The notes: generated from the letters alone by a model not told the origin. DNA of 64,000 nt from Oncomelania hupensis (GCA_036898135.1 JBAHVR010000273.1:1-64000); one strand, 5' to 3'; shown: positions 8,304 to 18,487, numbered from the stretch's first letter. Made by a program: numbers and translations.

Positions 8304-9521
8304 CCCAGCAAACAATAAACCCCCTGTAAGCGCTAGACGTGAAACCCCATGATCAGTTACCGGCAGGCCTGGCAGGCCTTGCAGTTCCGGCAAGCTTGGT
8401 AAGCTCGGAAGTGGTGGCGAACTTAAAGGTTCATTATTAGGCCTAGCAGTAAATACCGTATTTGCTGTATTCACTGTATTCACTGTGTTCACTGTATTTA
8501 TTGTAGGATTGTAGCCTATATGAAACTGAGGGTCGGCAATCACTATATTGTTGTTGTAGTTTGATATAGTTCCTATCCTAAGCTGAAGGTCTGAAGGCAA
8601 CATATACAGTCCTAAACCTATTACGTAATCTACTTTCGATCTAGCATACTTTAAAGTGTCCTGATATCTTTTAATACTTGCGGGCAAATCTACTGCCGAA
8701 TTAATAGAATCTTCAATGTTGGCTAGAAACTGCTTTTGTGCATCGAAGCTAGTTCCCTCCCCAATGATATTACTTCGTGTTTCTGCTTGAGACCCCAGAA
8801 TGCACCACGCATACGTACGAATAGATTCATTCAGCCTTTCCACCCCACTTTGAGTAAATCCGTTTGATGTGTCCAATATAAAAGTGCTGTATGCTGTACT
8901 TTGTTTTTGTCTGATATACAGTAAAGGAACCTGGCTGTTGTGGTTAAATGATGTGAATCCAGGTACGTAAGGCCCCGTGTATAAATTACCTACAGCGTAT
9001 CTAAATAAAGTTCCCATCCCATGATTGAGGTCTAGTTTTTGTCTGAAGTCTGTTTTAGTATCAATTCCGAATTCATTGCACAACCTTTGATACGCTTTCT
9101 TGTCAAAGCCGTTGTTAAAGGGATTAAAGTTTTTGTCAGTGTGTAACGGAGCCTGAAGTTCAGACAACACCCGTCTCACTTGATAATACAAATGGAAGAG
9201 ATAAATAGACTTCAACATAGGATCTGGGTGATTAAGGTGATGAACGTAAGAAACTCCGCAACCAGTTGTAGCGCATGACACGGCAAAATTAATTTGATTC
9301 TGAAAGAACTGCATACCCCCATTGTTTAGCCATTGGTTAGCTAAAAAGTCGCTCGTAATGTCTGGGTTGAGGTAATGATCAAAAATATTATGGGGGATAG
9401 TTTCGAAATGGACTTTGGCTGCCACAGCTATTGTCAGCTTGGTTAGGTCGACTGCTTTTTCGTAATAATAAGGCCCTGTAGTATACTTTGCAGCTTTGTT
9501 ATATTTATAAGGCGCATACAT
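8277..9521 (-). CDS. Conserved Polinton protein with C-terminal anchor (414 aa)
   Basis: The bulk is helical and soluble: FETIPHNIFDHYLNPDITSD, CATTGCGVSYVHHL, AWCILGSQAETRSNIIGEG, SKVDYVIGLGLYMLPSDLQL. Near residues 343-357 is a short VNT repeat, then a proline-rich linker and one hydrophobic anchor at about 396-413. I recall very similar proteins next to the same neighbours in coral and other cnidarian genomes, without assigned function. It may be a minor structural protein. It diverges from the 236-aa gene across only 20 bp, and ATG follows TATAATAAAA. The frame is intact. Confidence 0.65.
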   Translation of the reverse strand: MYAPYKYNKAAKYTTGPYYYEKAVDLTKLTIAVAAKVHFETIPHNIFDHYLNPDITSDFLANQWLNNGGMQFFQNQINFAVSCATTGCGVSYVHHLNHPDPMLKSIYLFHLYYQVRRVLSELQAPLHTDKNFNPFNNGFDKKAYQRLCNEFGIDTKTDFRQKLDLNHGMGTLFRYAVGNLYTGPYVPGFTSFNHNSQVPLLYIRQKQSTAYSTFILDTSNGFTQSGVERLNESIRTYAWCILGSQAETRSNIIGEGTSFDAQKQFLANIEDSINSAVDLPASIKRYQDTLKYARSKVDYVIGLGLYMLPSDLQLRIGTISNYNNNIVIADPQFHIGYNPTINTVNTVNTVNTANTVFTARPNNEPLSSPPLPSLPSLPELQGLPGLPVTDHGVSRLALTGGLLFAGLIGIYYFK

Positions 9522-9541
9522 TTTTATTATATTAAAAAAAT
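9522..9541. promoter_or_regulatory. 20-bp divergent intergenic region with start-adjacent A/T motifs
   Basis: Only 20 bp, all A/T, separate two diverging start codons. Each start is preceded by a TAAAA-type motif (AATAAAAATG to the left, TATTAAAAAAATATG to the right). Similar short divergent gaps lie at 2496-2532 and 6959-6991. Promoter function is inferred from the recurrence of the motif. Confidence 0.5.
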
Positions 9542-10252
9542 ATGTTTGTAACTTTCAAATCTGTAAAATCAGGTGTGCCCATTGAACTTCAGCATCCTAT
9601 TGACAACAAAAACAGGGACCTTAAAGTAATCCTACACGAAATATTCTACACGGTTAAATGGTTAAATATTAGTCATGATCTAAACAACAACTGGATAATG
9701 ATTAATAAAAAAAGGCACCGTATTCCAGCCGGCTATTATGACTTTTGTAGACTTACTGAAGAATTGTTTAAACCTCATTCGATTGAAGCAAAAATGAACC
9801 CTGCAAACTTAATAGTAACTTTAACTTTCAGTAAAAGCCAGCATAAAGACATTACCAGCGTTACACTTGCGCCAAAGCTGGCAGAAATATTAGGTTTCAC
9901 TAGCCACGAATTATCTTTATCTGTTGACGCCAGCACTAGCGCCAGCACCGCCAGCAGTACTATGAAATTTATTGGATCAAACCCTATGAATTTGTTAATT
10001 AATAATAGATTGTTTGTGTACCTTCATCAACTGAAGACATCGGAAAACTTAGTAAACGGAACTTCTAGTACATTGCTAAGGATAATCTCAACTCAGAGAG
10101 AATCTTACTGCGATCCAGTTTCATTGAAATTTCTACCTCAAAAACGCCACTTAAGTCAGGACTATCATACTAGTTTATGCTTCAAAATAACTAACCAAAA
10201 CAACGAAATTGTAGACTTTGAAGATCTTACAATTATTCTTGAGATAAAATAA
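9542..10252 (+). CDS. Putative minor capsid (penton-like) protein (236 aa)
   Basis: The protein is beta-rich, with IPAGYYDFCRLTEEL near residue 60, ITSVTLAPKLAEILGF near 100 and a C-terminal block LCFKITNQNNEIVDFEDLTI. The pattern of an IP.G.Y segment plus a late (I/D)DF..L.I.L strand is common in a small structural protein of animal Polintons, usually regarded as a penton-type single jelly-roll. The match is by pattern only, so the role is tentative. The start at 9542 follows TATTAAAAAAAT. The next gene begins 19 bp after its stop. Confidence 0.5.
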   Translation: MFVTFKSVKSGVPIELQHPIDNKNRDLKVILHEIFYTVKWLNISHDLNNNWIMINKKRHRIPAGYYDFCRLTEELFKPHSIEAKMNPANLIVTLTFSKSQHKDITSVTLAPKLAEILGFTSHELSLSVDASTSASTASSTMKFIGSNPMNLLINNRLFVYLHQLKTSENLVNGTSSTLLRIISTQRESYCDPVSLKFLPQKRHLSQDYHTSLCFKITNQNNEIVDFEDLTIILEIK

Positions 10253-10271
10253 AGTTTAATTTTAAAATACA

Positions 10272-11147
10272 ATGTCAATCGGCCCTCAAATTCCAGTAAC
10301 CTGTCCTACCATTGAACTGAAAGACTTAGCAGACACAATTGACTTTGATGCGAATGCTATTGTTGGGTCTATTTACGGTTTCGAATTTACACAAAATGGA
10401 TATTATAAACGAGCGCTAGTGCCTGTAGTGCCGGCAGTACCTGAAGCAGTGCCGCCGTCAGTATTGCCAGAAAAACCATCTATCGATCAGCTAAAGGATT
10501 TTAATGCCGGTAAAGTAGATCCCGATTTTAAGTATGCTATTACTAAACGAGAAAATATCTGGTCTTTAACACCTGTAGACACGGAATTAGATTGGCTTAT
10601 TAAATTCAAGTGCGAAAGCCCTTACACTTTTATGGGACCAGACAATAAATTTAAGAAAATTATTAACGCCGGGCCTATGTTAGTTAGTCTAGTGCCGGAT
10701 GAAAACAACCGGGAAAACATAGAAGTCAAAGCCTACAAAAAAAGCAGCTATGTTTTACATAAGCGTGAAACCGCAGGGAAAAATGTCAGAGTTGTTCTCC
10801 AGCCTCCTTTACAGATAGGTAGTGCAGCCATGATAGCACTGGACATAATTGCTCACAGGCCTACGCAGAGAAATGTTAATGTAATTCCGCAAGTGTCTCT
10901 AAGTTGGGCTGATTTAGATGAGAATCCCAGACGAATTACAGTATTTATGAAGAAAAGAGAAAGCGAAGATCAGTATTCCATATTTACTTCCTCGCCCAAG
11001 ATAACTTTTGTCCCTGTTCCAAATCCTATTGACAGAATAGCGCAAATTAGCCTAGACAACGTAGATCTGTTAGCATTTTATTTCAGCGATCAGATATTTT
11101 CTGATAGTCAAATAGAATATTTTGCTAATAAACTAAAATCAAGTTAA
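10272..11147 (+). CDS. Uncharacterised Polinton protein (291 aa)
   Basis: A soluble, mixed-structure protein. It has a proline/valine-rich stretch (VPVVPAVPEAVPPSVLP) at about residues 50-66 and a beta-rich second half (KNVRVVLQPPLQIGSAAMIA). There is no transmembrane segment, and no catalytic motif of the Polinton Ulp1 protease (His, Asp/Glu, Gln, Cys order) is seen. ATG follows TTTTAAAATACA. The gene sits in a co-directional run with the 236-aa gene upstream and the membrane gene downstream. Possibly a virion component by position. Confidence 0.5.
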   Translation: MSIGPQIPVTCPTIELKDLADTIDFDANAIVGSIYGFEFTQNGYYKRALVPVVPAVPEAVPPSVLPEKPSIDQLKDFNAGKVDPDFKYAITKRENIWSLTPVDTELDWLIKFKCESPYTFMGPDNKFKKIINAGPMLVSLVPDENNRENIEVKAYKKSSYVLHKRETAGKNVRVVLQPPLQIGSAAMIALDIIAHRPTQRNVNVIPQVSLSWADLDENPRRITVFMKKRESEDQYSIFTSSPKITFVPVPNPIDRIAQISLDNVDLLAFYFSDQIFSDSQIEYFANKLKSS

Positions 11148-11180
11148 TTATTGTTAACCCTTTTTTTTCACACTAAAAAT

Positions 11181-11843
11181 ATGACGACAAAATTGTATCC
11201 TGCTATAGTAGAAGCAGTAGTGGATGAACAACCAATGCAACCCAGTGCTCCAACGTTAGACTTAAGTAATGTTCAAACGTTCAGGTTGGAAGAAATAAGA
11301 AAAGTTAGGACTCAAATTGAATCAGATATCCAAAAGTACTCTAGATGCAGACGAAAGTATTCCGGCGCTTATAGTGGAATAAATTACGTGTCTACTGGTC
11401 TAAATGTTATTAATGCAGCGGAAGCTGCGGTCAGCGTGGGATTATTGGTGACTGGAATTGGTATACCAATTAGTATTGGATTAGGAGTGGCTGCCGGATT
11501 ATCTTCAGTGATGTCAGTTTTACTTGGCGTAATTAATACTAAAGTATCTAAGAAACTAGAAAAACACGACCTCATTTCTAGCCTTGCGATAGCTAAACTT
11601 ACTAGCATGAACTTAATAATTTCAAAAGCTCTAGAAGACACTCAGATTACAGACCAAGAGTTTGTAATTATTCAGCGAGATTTTGAAGAATATAAAAAGT
11701 TGAAGCACGACATACAATCTAAATCTAGGTCTGCACCTGTTAATGTTGAAGAAATTTAAAAAAAATTAATAGAAGAAGGGAGACTACTGGGACGGAAAGA
11801 GCAGCTAGATGCTTTGAAGAAAAAGCTTGGCGCTTCAGAATAA
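11181..11843 (+). pseudogene. Polinton protein with paired hydrophobic helices, in-frame TAA near the end
   Basis: I start at ATG 11181, preceded by CACACTAAAAAT, rather than the TTG at 11151. The product has a polar N-terminus, a charged helix (EEIRKVRTQIESDIQKYSRC), a long glycine/alanine-rich hydrophobic hairpin at about residues 70-120, then a charged helix (ITDQEFVIIQRDFEEYKKLK). A TAA at 11757-11759 is followed in the same frame by 27 more sense codons rich in Lys/Glu, up to TAA 11841-11843. From memory, relatives carry such a basic tail, so the first stop looks like a nonsense change. Membrane-active or virion role is possible. Confidence 0.55.
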
Positions 11844-11849
11844 ATACAG

Positions 11850-14800
11850 TTAACATTTACTCAAGCCTTCCAGGACTTCCTCCTTACTCATAGTCGCAGT
11901 CGTAGTCGCAGTCGTAGTCGCAGTCGCTGTTTCTACCTGTAATTTATAGTGGCCTAGAGCGTATGCGAACTCCTTAGTTACTCTTATTCTCTTTGTGTCA
12001 TTAGCGCATAATGTTTTTTTGGTCGTCACAGCAGTGGACACTACATGGTTTTTAGACTTTATAGTTGTGTTAGGGTATGGTTTAACTTCTTTCCCATCTA
12101 AGGCTTCCAGGTAGTTTTCATGCCTGATATCTCTGTTTTTTATTGCAGCTTTTTGGGTGCCTTTTGCTTTTGAAGATTCTCCAGATTCGTGTTTAATACT
12201 GTACTGCTTAGATCGCAGTCCTGCGTATTCTTCAATAAGTTTCCCGTTCATTTCATCTTTCATCAAACCTATTTTCTTTTGGTTTGCTTTGCTGTACAAA
12301 GGGTGAGTTTCAGGGTAGTCACTAGTATCGTAATGTTGTAGTTCCGATTCTAAGTCTTTATAAATGTCTTCAGTAGGGATGTCTAGTATAAGGGAGTCTG
12401 TGTCTGTGTATAAAACTCTGGCCTCCGGGTATTTAGGTTTAAAGTAATCGTAGTAAAATTCGAACATTAATAATGTAGAAAGGTCGAGAATAGTCATCCC
12501 CATAAACACTGGTTTGTCTAGATTAACTTGCGTGGTTTTCATGGTAACTGCATACAGGGAGTCATGAAACTCTTTGTAACCAAGGTATTGAGGTTTAGAT
12601 GTTAATTTAATCGCTTGATTGGGTGAGGTAATTAGCCTGACATCTTTTCGCTTGTATGGGTTCTCCATAGTTTTACCAAAACAGCTGTTATTCAGCAGCT
12701 TAAAGAAATCTTTTTCAAACGTAGATTGCGCTTGTTTTCTGAGCTCTGTGTTTTTATTGATGTACCCGGCCAAGACATTCGTTTGTTTAAAGAATAAAAG
12801 CTTGTGAATCGCTGTGCACTTCATGCCGTGTCTGATGTAGAACTGCAGGTTTCTGTAGTGGCAGACGTAATTAGATTTATTATAGAGGTTGGGAATAAGT
12901 TTAAGTTGCTTGTCTGTACCATGCAATCTTTCTGGTGCTAATGGGTAATCATTATGTAGGTCGTGTAAAGCATTGGGATACTCTAGGTCAACTTCGACAA
13001 TAAACCCTATAGTATGATCTTTAGGGTGATTTAAAATACTGTTTAACCAAGTCAAGTTTGCGGGGTTTGGATTAACAAGTAATTTGACATCTGAAACCGG
13101 TAAAAGCTCACTCATTGCCCAACCGTATAAATTGTTGGCGTCAAAGTACATTATATAATTAGATTTCTGCGAGGGGTCATAGTGCTTCAGGTATTTATTG
13201 TTGGCTTTGCAATAATTATGAGCTGCCACGCTTATTCCTCCACGAATGCCTGACTCAATCATTGTCATCATTACCTGGTCAGTTATGAGATCAATTTTAG
13301 AACCGCTAAGTTTTAAGAAAGCATCCCAACTCATTCCTGGCGAAGAAATATAATGAGAAGGGTCGAGGGAGTAATGATGTAAACTCGTTTCTCTGTATTT
13401 TTCAAACACATCAGCCAACAAACAGACGTCGGCTTTTAAATATATGTCGTGGTAGTCACCAAGGTTTTTACAGCTGAGTGCATTCCAGACGTTGTGAGCA
13501 TGTTCATAATCGATATTAGTTATGAAACTTTTATTGAGTGAAGAATAGAAGTTCTCTTTAGGTGGCAATTCTAGTTCTTCAAACACTTCCCAAGAATCCA
13601 TGTATTCATAAGGATACACGCCTTTCCGAATAAGTGTAACGTCTGGAAAATATTTGCTAGTGATAGGATAGCTAGGTAAGTTCTTAGCTAGTGTTTCTAA
13701 ACTGGAAGACAAATGTTGAAAGCTGTCGTAAAACTTTAATTTATTCAGAGTGAAAGTTTTATATTTTTCTTCTGTCTCGGCAATACATGACACTTTGTAT
13801 GCTTTCGTCACTGCCTGCATGATTAAATGGGAGTCGTAATTTCGAAGATTGTGAATGAAAATAGGGAGAGAGAACTGTTTGATTCCATATTCCAAGTTGC
13901 ATTTCTGATGAGCTGCACCTCTAAATGCCCCTGTTATGTGACAATGATCTCTCACCCTTTGGGTCTTTGTGTCCTTCGGGTCAAACTCTTTATTACAAAT
14001 GTGGCAATGTGTAGCTGCTTTAAAATTATGGGAGTCAGATTCAGTAAATATCATGGGCGCCGGATTATCTAGCTGCAATAAACACAATTTGTATATTTTG
14101 TTCATCTCATCTAAGAACTTCCGAGGTGCGTCAGGCCCTCTGTAAATTACCGGCTCTGTATGTTGTCCGTCGGCTCTAACAACTACATACCCGAAACTGC
14201 AGACTTCGTGAAGGTGTGTGAGGAATGAATTAGGCGTACAAAATCCTTGTGGGCCTTGGTATTTTAAAATCAATGATTCGAAGTCGGCATAAACTATATA
14301 AGGCTGCTTGAATTGTTTGTTGATGTTTTTAAAATATACTTGAGAACCCGGCTTTGGTAACACAAGACGGGTTTGGATGTCTGTCATACTTTTGCATATT
14401 TTACTGTGCTTGTCAGCCACTTGGAGATTAGAGACTCTAGTTAAACAGCATCTGCACAAATATTGTTTGCCATGATGTTTTGAAGTGTGTCCTAATAATC
14501 TAGATATGTTTCGTATCAGAGTATAATGTTGCATGCTAGGATCTTGCGGGTCTGTTATTAGTAAAAGATCGACGTGGTGATTGAGGTCTGAAAACGATGG
14601 GGCATTAGGAGAGATTCGTAAAGGCATAAGTTTTGATTCAGGGTCCCAAACATATACATTGACTGTTATAGGAGAGTTTTGTGATTCAAATTTGTCAATG
14701 GCGTCAAGGCTAACAGGGAAATTAATGTCTTTGAGATTTAAGTTCGTTATTTTATCTTTGTATAGCGCCACCCTTTCGGGATGTTGTTTCGACTGAATAG

Positions 14801-15311
14801 GATATAATTTAGCCAGAACACACCACATAAAACATTTGTCGTCGGTGTTCTTAATATTCAATACAGCCTTCTTGTCAAGAATTTCTTTGGGAAGAGGGAT
14901 GTAAGATTTCCCTTTGATTGGATTATACTTTGCAATGTTCAGTTCTAATGATTCTAAATTTCCTTCTGTCCACCCAGACCCTTTCATAGTTGCGCGCTCA
15001 ATGCTGTCTTGTAACTGGTTGATCAAGATGTTGTTATAAGCATTGTCTAGGTCTGAAGATTTTAACACTTCAATTTGACTTGAAGAAATCCACACAGTCA
15101 TCGTTTCATCAATACTGCCGGGTTTAATAAAAGTTATTTGAGCGTGAATGCGTATTTTAACAGGGGATTTGAAAGTAAAATTGTTAAGTACAAATTCGTA
15201 ATTATTATAAACAGATTTAATAACATTTTGACTGTCAAAAATAGGGAGTTGTAAAGTTTGAAAGATGTCTTTAAACAAAGGAGATTGCGAAAGACTTTTT
15301 GTGTCCGTCAT
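11850..15311 (-). CDS. Protein-primed family B DNA polymerase (1153 aa)
   Basis: The exonuclease motifs are YADFESL (about residue 340), NLRNYDSHL (about 490) and YLKADVCLLAD (about 627). The palm motifs are DANNLYGWAMS (about 723), NNSCFGKTMEN (about 877) and YTDTDSL with the catalytic DTD (about 970). Zinc-binding clusters lie near 285 (CRCC...C) and 440-475 (CHIC ... DHCH .. CN), as usual in Polinton polymerases. The enzyme replicates the linear element from a terminal protein primer. Length is normal and the frame fully open. The C-terminus carries an Ala/Thr repeat encoded by a GTCGCA/GTCGTA array (11890-11930). ATG follows CAGTATAAAA. Confidence 0.95.
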   Translation of the reverse strand: MTDTKSLSQSPLFKDIFQTLQLPIFDSQNVIKSVYNNYEFVLNNFTFKSPVKIRIHAQITFIKPGSIDETMTVWISSSQIEVLKSSDLDNAYNNILINQLQDSIERATMKGSGWTEGNLESLELNIAKYNPIKGKSYIPLPKEILDKKAVLNIKNTDDKCFMWCVLAKLYPIQSKQHPERVALYKDKITNLNLKDINFPVSLDAIDKFESQNSPITVNVYVWDPESKLMPLRISPNAPSFSDLNHHVDLLLITDPQDPSMQHYTLIRNISRLLGHTSKHHGKQYLCRCCLTRVSNLQVADKHSKICKSMTDIQTRLVLPKPGSQVYFKNINKQFKQPYIVYADFESLILKYQGPQGFCTPNSFLTHLHEVCSFGYVVVRADGQHTEPVIYRGPDAPRKFLDEMNKIYKLCLLQLDNPAPMIFTESDSHNFKAATHCHICNKEFDPKDTKTQRVRDHCHITGAFRGAAHQKCNLEYGIKQFSLPIFIHNLRNYDSHLIMQAVTKAYKVSCIAETEEKYKTFTLNKLKFYDSFQHLSSSLETLAKNLPSYPITSKYFPDVTLIRKGVYPYEYMDSWEVFEELELPPKENFYSSLNKSFITNIDYEHAHNVWNALSCKNLGDYHDIYLKADVCLLADVFEKYRETSLHHYSLDPSHYISSPGMSWDAFLKLSGSKIDLITDQVMMTMIESGIRGGISVAAHNYCKANNKYLKHYDPSQKSNYIMYFDANNLYGWAMSELLPVSDVKLLVNPNPANLTWLNSILNHPKDHTIGFIVEVDLEYPNALHDLHNDYPLAPERLHGTDKQLKLIPNLYNKSNYVCHYRNLQFYIRHGMKCTAIHKLLFFKQTNVLAGYINKNTELRKQAQSTFEKDFFKLLNNSCFGKTMENPYKRKDVRLITSPNQAIKLTSKPQYLGYKEFHDSLYAVTMKTTQVNLDKPVFMGMTILDLSTLLMFEFYYDYFKPKYPEARVLYTDTDSLILDIPTEDIYKDLESELQHYDTSDYPETHPLYSKANQKKIGLMKDEMNGKLIEEYAGLRSKQYSIKHESGESSKAKGTQKAAIKNRDIRHENYLEALDGKEVKPYPNTTIKSKNHVVSTAVTTKKTLCANDTKRIRVTKEFAYALGHYKLQVETATATTTATTTATMSKEEVLEGLSKC

Positions 15312-15404
15312 TTTTATACTGATAACAAAACTTTAAATTAAAAATGTATAATAGTTATTACCTCCCTTTAGGATCATCGTTATTGTTTAACGCGCATGTG
15401 TGAA

Positions 15405-15612
15405 TGGGGGAGGGGTGGTGGTGATGGGGATGGGAAAGTGGGTAATGGAAAGGGAGTGTGAGGGGATGGGTGATGGGGGGGATGGGATGGGGAGGGAGTG
15501 AGGGGTGGTGGGTGATGGGGAGGGAGTGAGGGGTGGTGGGTGAGGGGTGGTGGGTGAGGGGTGGTGGGTGAGGGGTGGTGGGTGAGGGGTGGTGGGTGAG
15601 GGGTGGTGGGTG
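15405..15612 (+). repeat. G-rich minisatellite (GTGAGGGGTGGTGG units)
   Basis: Tandem units of about 13-14 bp, GTGAGGGGTGGTGG, run here, most regular at 15535-15612 and flanked by degenerate GGGGAT/GGGAGTG units. Runs of three or more G on one strand could form G-quadruplexes. Proline/histidine open frames on the other strand are shadows of the repeat. It sits in the otherwise gene-free segment between polymerase and the last Polinton gene. Confidence 0.85.
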
Positions 15613-15810
15613 AGATTTGGGAGTCTGAGGGTGGAGGGAGGGAAAAAGTTTCATGTTTGCTTGTTGCGTTTTGAGTAATTGTTGTGAATGCAATTGGGAT
15701 GGGGAGTGGAAGTGGGGAGTGATAGTTCAATAGCGGAGTCGCACATTGGCAACCCCTTTGTTGTTGACGAGCGAGTGGAATACAAGAGTGAACAAGTGTG
15801 AGTCATGCTG

Positions 15811-15980
15811 TGGAATCCTTGGCTAAAGGTGAAGGTTTGGTTGACGAGCAAGGTGAAGGAGATTTTAACACTGTGTTACTGTTTGCCAGTCTCAGTGGAG
15901 TCTTTGGCTAAAGGTGAAGGTTTGGTTGACGAGCAAGGTGAAGGACATTTCAACACTGCGTTACTGTTCGCCAGTCCCGC
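15811..15980 (+). repeat. Two tandem copies of an 85-bp unit
   Basis: TGGAATCCTTGGCTAAAGGT (15811) and TGGAGTCTTTGGCTAAAGGT (15896) start two copies that share most of their length, including GTTTGGTTGACGAGCAAGGT. A diverged partial copy may precede at about 15760. No coding sense is apparent. The stretch 15312-16046 holds no gene that I can support. Confidence 0.8.
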
Positions 15981-16046
15981 CAGGTTTTGCCTACTAATCA
16001 ATAACTTGATTACTTTGTTGCTGCCGGTGTGTTTTTTCTACAGAAT

Positions 16047-16748
16047 TTATTCTTTGCTCTGCCATTTTGTTCGAAATGCCTCATCATCTTTCATAAACTG
16101 ATTAATTTGTTTAGATTTGATTATGAACTCTCTTAATGGAATATCTAGCCTATGAAACTTAGGATAATTAGCAAAATAATGAGCCAAGTTACGCAGTTTT
16201 GCGGCATAGTTTTGTGAAATTTTTAGTTGGTCTTTTAAAAGACCAATTCATTTTTCTTTGAATTTTTACAAAAAGAAAACGCCCTCTCTAACAACAACCC
16301 ATAATTTAATGCATCACTGATAAAAGCAGCCTGATCATTTCGAAATTTGTTTGCCCTTTTGACTAGAATGTCAGTTACGTTTTCATAGTCTAAATTCATA
16401 TCTTGAGCTGCTTTAGAAATATCAGGCATTTCAACCAGTGGCACAGCATTTGTTTTAATCAATTTTTCTTCAAGAAATTTATCCATGCTTTCCGGAGTGA
16501 ACTTATCAGGTTTGGTGTTCAAAAATGATAAGCTTTCCTTTGGACGTTTAGGTATTTCCGCATTTGGTTCTTTGGGCAATTTAGAAAAATATTCACTCAT
16601 CTTGGTATGATAACTTTGGTATTTATTTAAAACGGCGAGTTCTTGTTCAGAAAAAATTGTCAAAGGTTGAGTTGTCAAAGGTTGAGAGTCTTGCAACATA
16701 TCTGATTCTTGACTCATAGTCATACCTGGCGAGACTGGTTGAACGCTT
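16047..16748 (-). pseudogene. Last Polinton gene, cut at its 5' end by the hAT and frame-broken near its 3' end
   Basis: The main open segment, 16235-16748, is a polar helical protein (EQELAVLNKYQSYHTKMSEY, NAEIPKRPKESLSFL). The leftmost apparent start is a TTG inside hAT sequence, so it is not real. The authentic ATG lies on the other side of the hAT at 25903-25905, and the transposon sits within codon 4. At the other end TAA 16235-16237 falls inside a perfect 20-bp palindrome, TTGGTCTTTTAAAAGACCAA (16227-16246). A minus-one shift there opens about 60 more codons to TAA 16047-16049. I recognise no family; possibly structural by context. Confidence 0.6.
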
Positions 16749-17067
16749 GAATAAGCAGACTTGCCTACCTGCAAAAACTGTCGTCAGTACTCCAGGCAGC
16801 TCAAAACCATATTTTGCAAGCTCGGACCATATTTTTGATGGACATATTTTCTTTATGTACCACACTAATATAATTAATATTGACATTGTGCACTAAGTGT
16901 AGTAAAATATATGTACAAATGCATATTTAGTAAGCCACAGATATTACAAGTTGATGAAAGGACATGTGTTCATGTCAACGTTTTGAAGAAGAGGGCACAA
17001 CAAAATTTCTCTCGCATAGGCCTACTCAAAGGCATGCAGCAGATCACACAAACTTCAAGTTACGATG

Positions 17068-18329
17068 TGTAACCAATTGGCCGTAGCCTTGGTTAATGAA
17101 AATGTGTGATCTATTTTGCTGTTCCCTGAAACACGCTACATCTAAATAAACGCAGACGTACGAGATATTAGGATGAAAATAGTTGTGATGCCAAGATAGT
17201 TAGTAGGGATTGAAAAATGTACAAAGTGTGAAATGAAGAGCGGAAGTTGTAGAAATAATAAATTTATTTTACACGCCACTCGCCGTGTGCCCCCACCCCC
17301 CTCCTCCGCCCCCACCCCCGTACCTCCTGTCCCCATCAAATGTTTGACCTGAGTCATCCAAATACGTCAATCATTTAGTAGCTACATTGTACGTGCGCAG
17401 TCAGAGTATTAAAGTTATAGTGTTGATACAAGTGACACTGATAGTTTGTATGAACAATGTTGGTTCCATGCCTGTATTTAGATTTTAATTTTGAGCATTT
17501 GTTGCATAAACTTGAGTATAGCAAGGTGATAATTATGAATGAATATTTATGTTTAGTTAGTAAGTTTAGAGTTTTGTTAATTAGCAGTTGATATATATTT
17601 TGGTTAGGAATATATATGTTAATTGACGCTTGAAGTGTTATGTTTATTGCTTTGGTATATTGTCTAATGTAATTATTTGTGTGTGTTATGATTATGTAGA
17701 AATAACTTTAATAATGGTGAACGTTTGATTTCATTTGTGTTTTGTGTCAGACTAGTGCTGTCAACAGGCAGTGTCAAAAGTTGAAATGTAGATGTATATT
17801 TTCTACGGAAGAGGATGTCAGCACGAAGGGTTCCATTGTTGTGTGGGAAACAATGTTTTGATTGACAGGAAGGGAGGACTAGTGTTAGGACCGATGGTCG
17901 AGTTTTGGAGCAAATTGCTCTTGGAATGATAATAATAAGAATGAGTGCAGGACAGGGATTCGTGGTAGTTAGAACAGATAGATAGAGAGAGAAGGAGATA
18001 GAAAGAGGGACGAGACTCGGACAGTACCAAGAGAAAATGGTTTAGTTTAGTTAGAGTTAGAATGGGAAATAAACTGTAGGGAAGTAGGAATCAACGTAGG
18101 ACAATGTTGTAGAAGAGTGAAATATAGATTTGTGAACACTGTAAATGCTACTTGCTAAATGTTTTCTGTGTCTGTGTTCAGTAAAGTTGCTAAAACGCAC
18201 ACCTTCCAGCCTGCGTGTTTTATTTCTGTTTGTGAATATATTTGTAAATTATGTGTGGTGTGACTCTGGACATTAACACCTAACACCATCACCGGACACG
18301 ATGACCAACAACAAACCCCCATCACTACA
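17068..18329 (+). repeat. 5' LTR (1262 bp)
   Basis: Starts TGTAACCAATTGG and ends CCATCACTACA; nearly identical to 21286-22546. Differences seen include GCGCAGTC/GCGCGGTC, TTTAATTTTG/TTGTAATTTTG, ATTTGTGTG/ATATGTGTG, ATATAGATTT/ATATGGATTT and three single-base indels. Confidence 0.95.
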
Positions 18330-18487
18330 AATGGCGCTGCGAGCAGGATTGGAAGGGTACTGAGCACAGGTTAGATAACAAGTGAGGAAGTTTGATGCAA
18401 GTAGGGTTGGAAAGATACTGAATACAGCGAGATATAAGATTGAGCAGGATAGGATTGGAAGGATGCTGAACACAGGTTAAAGAACAA

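Noticed and set aside
10272..11147. Candidate Ulp1/adenain-type cysteine protease of the Polinton
   Set aside because: No His...Asp/Glu...Gln...Cys pattern could be recognised in this or any other gene of the element; a profile search would be decisive.
15358..15730. Pro/His-rich proteins on the minus strand
   Set aside because: They are shadow frames of the G-rich minisatellite.
16235..16774. Start of the last Polinton gene at 16774
   Set aside because: The apparent start is a TTG within the hAT terminal repeat; the native ATG is on the far side of the transposon.
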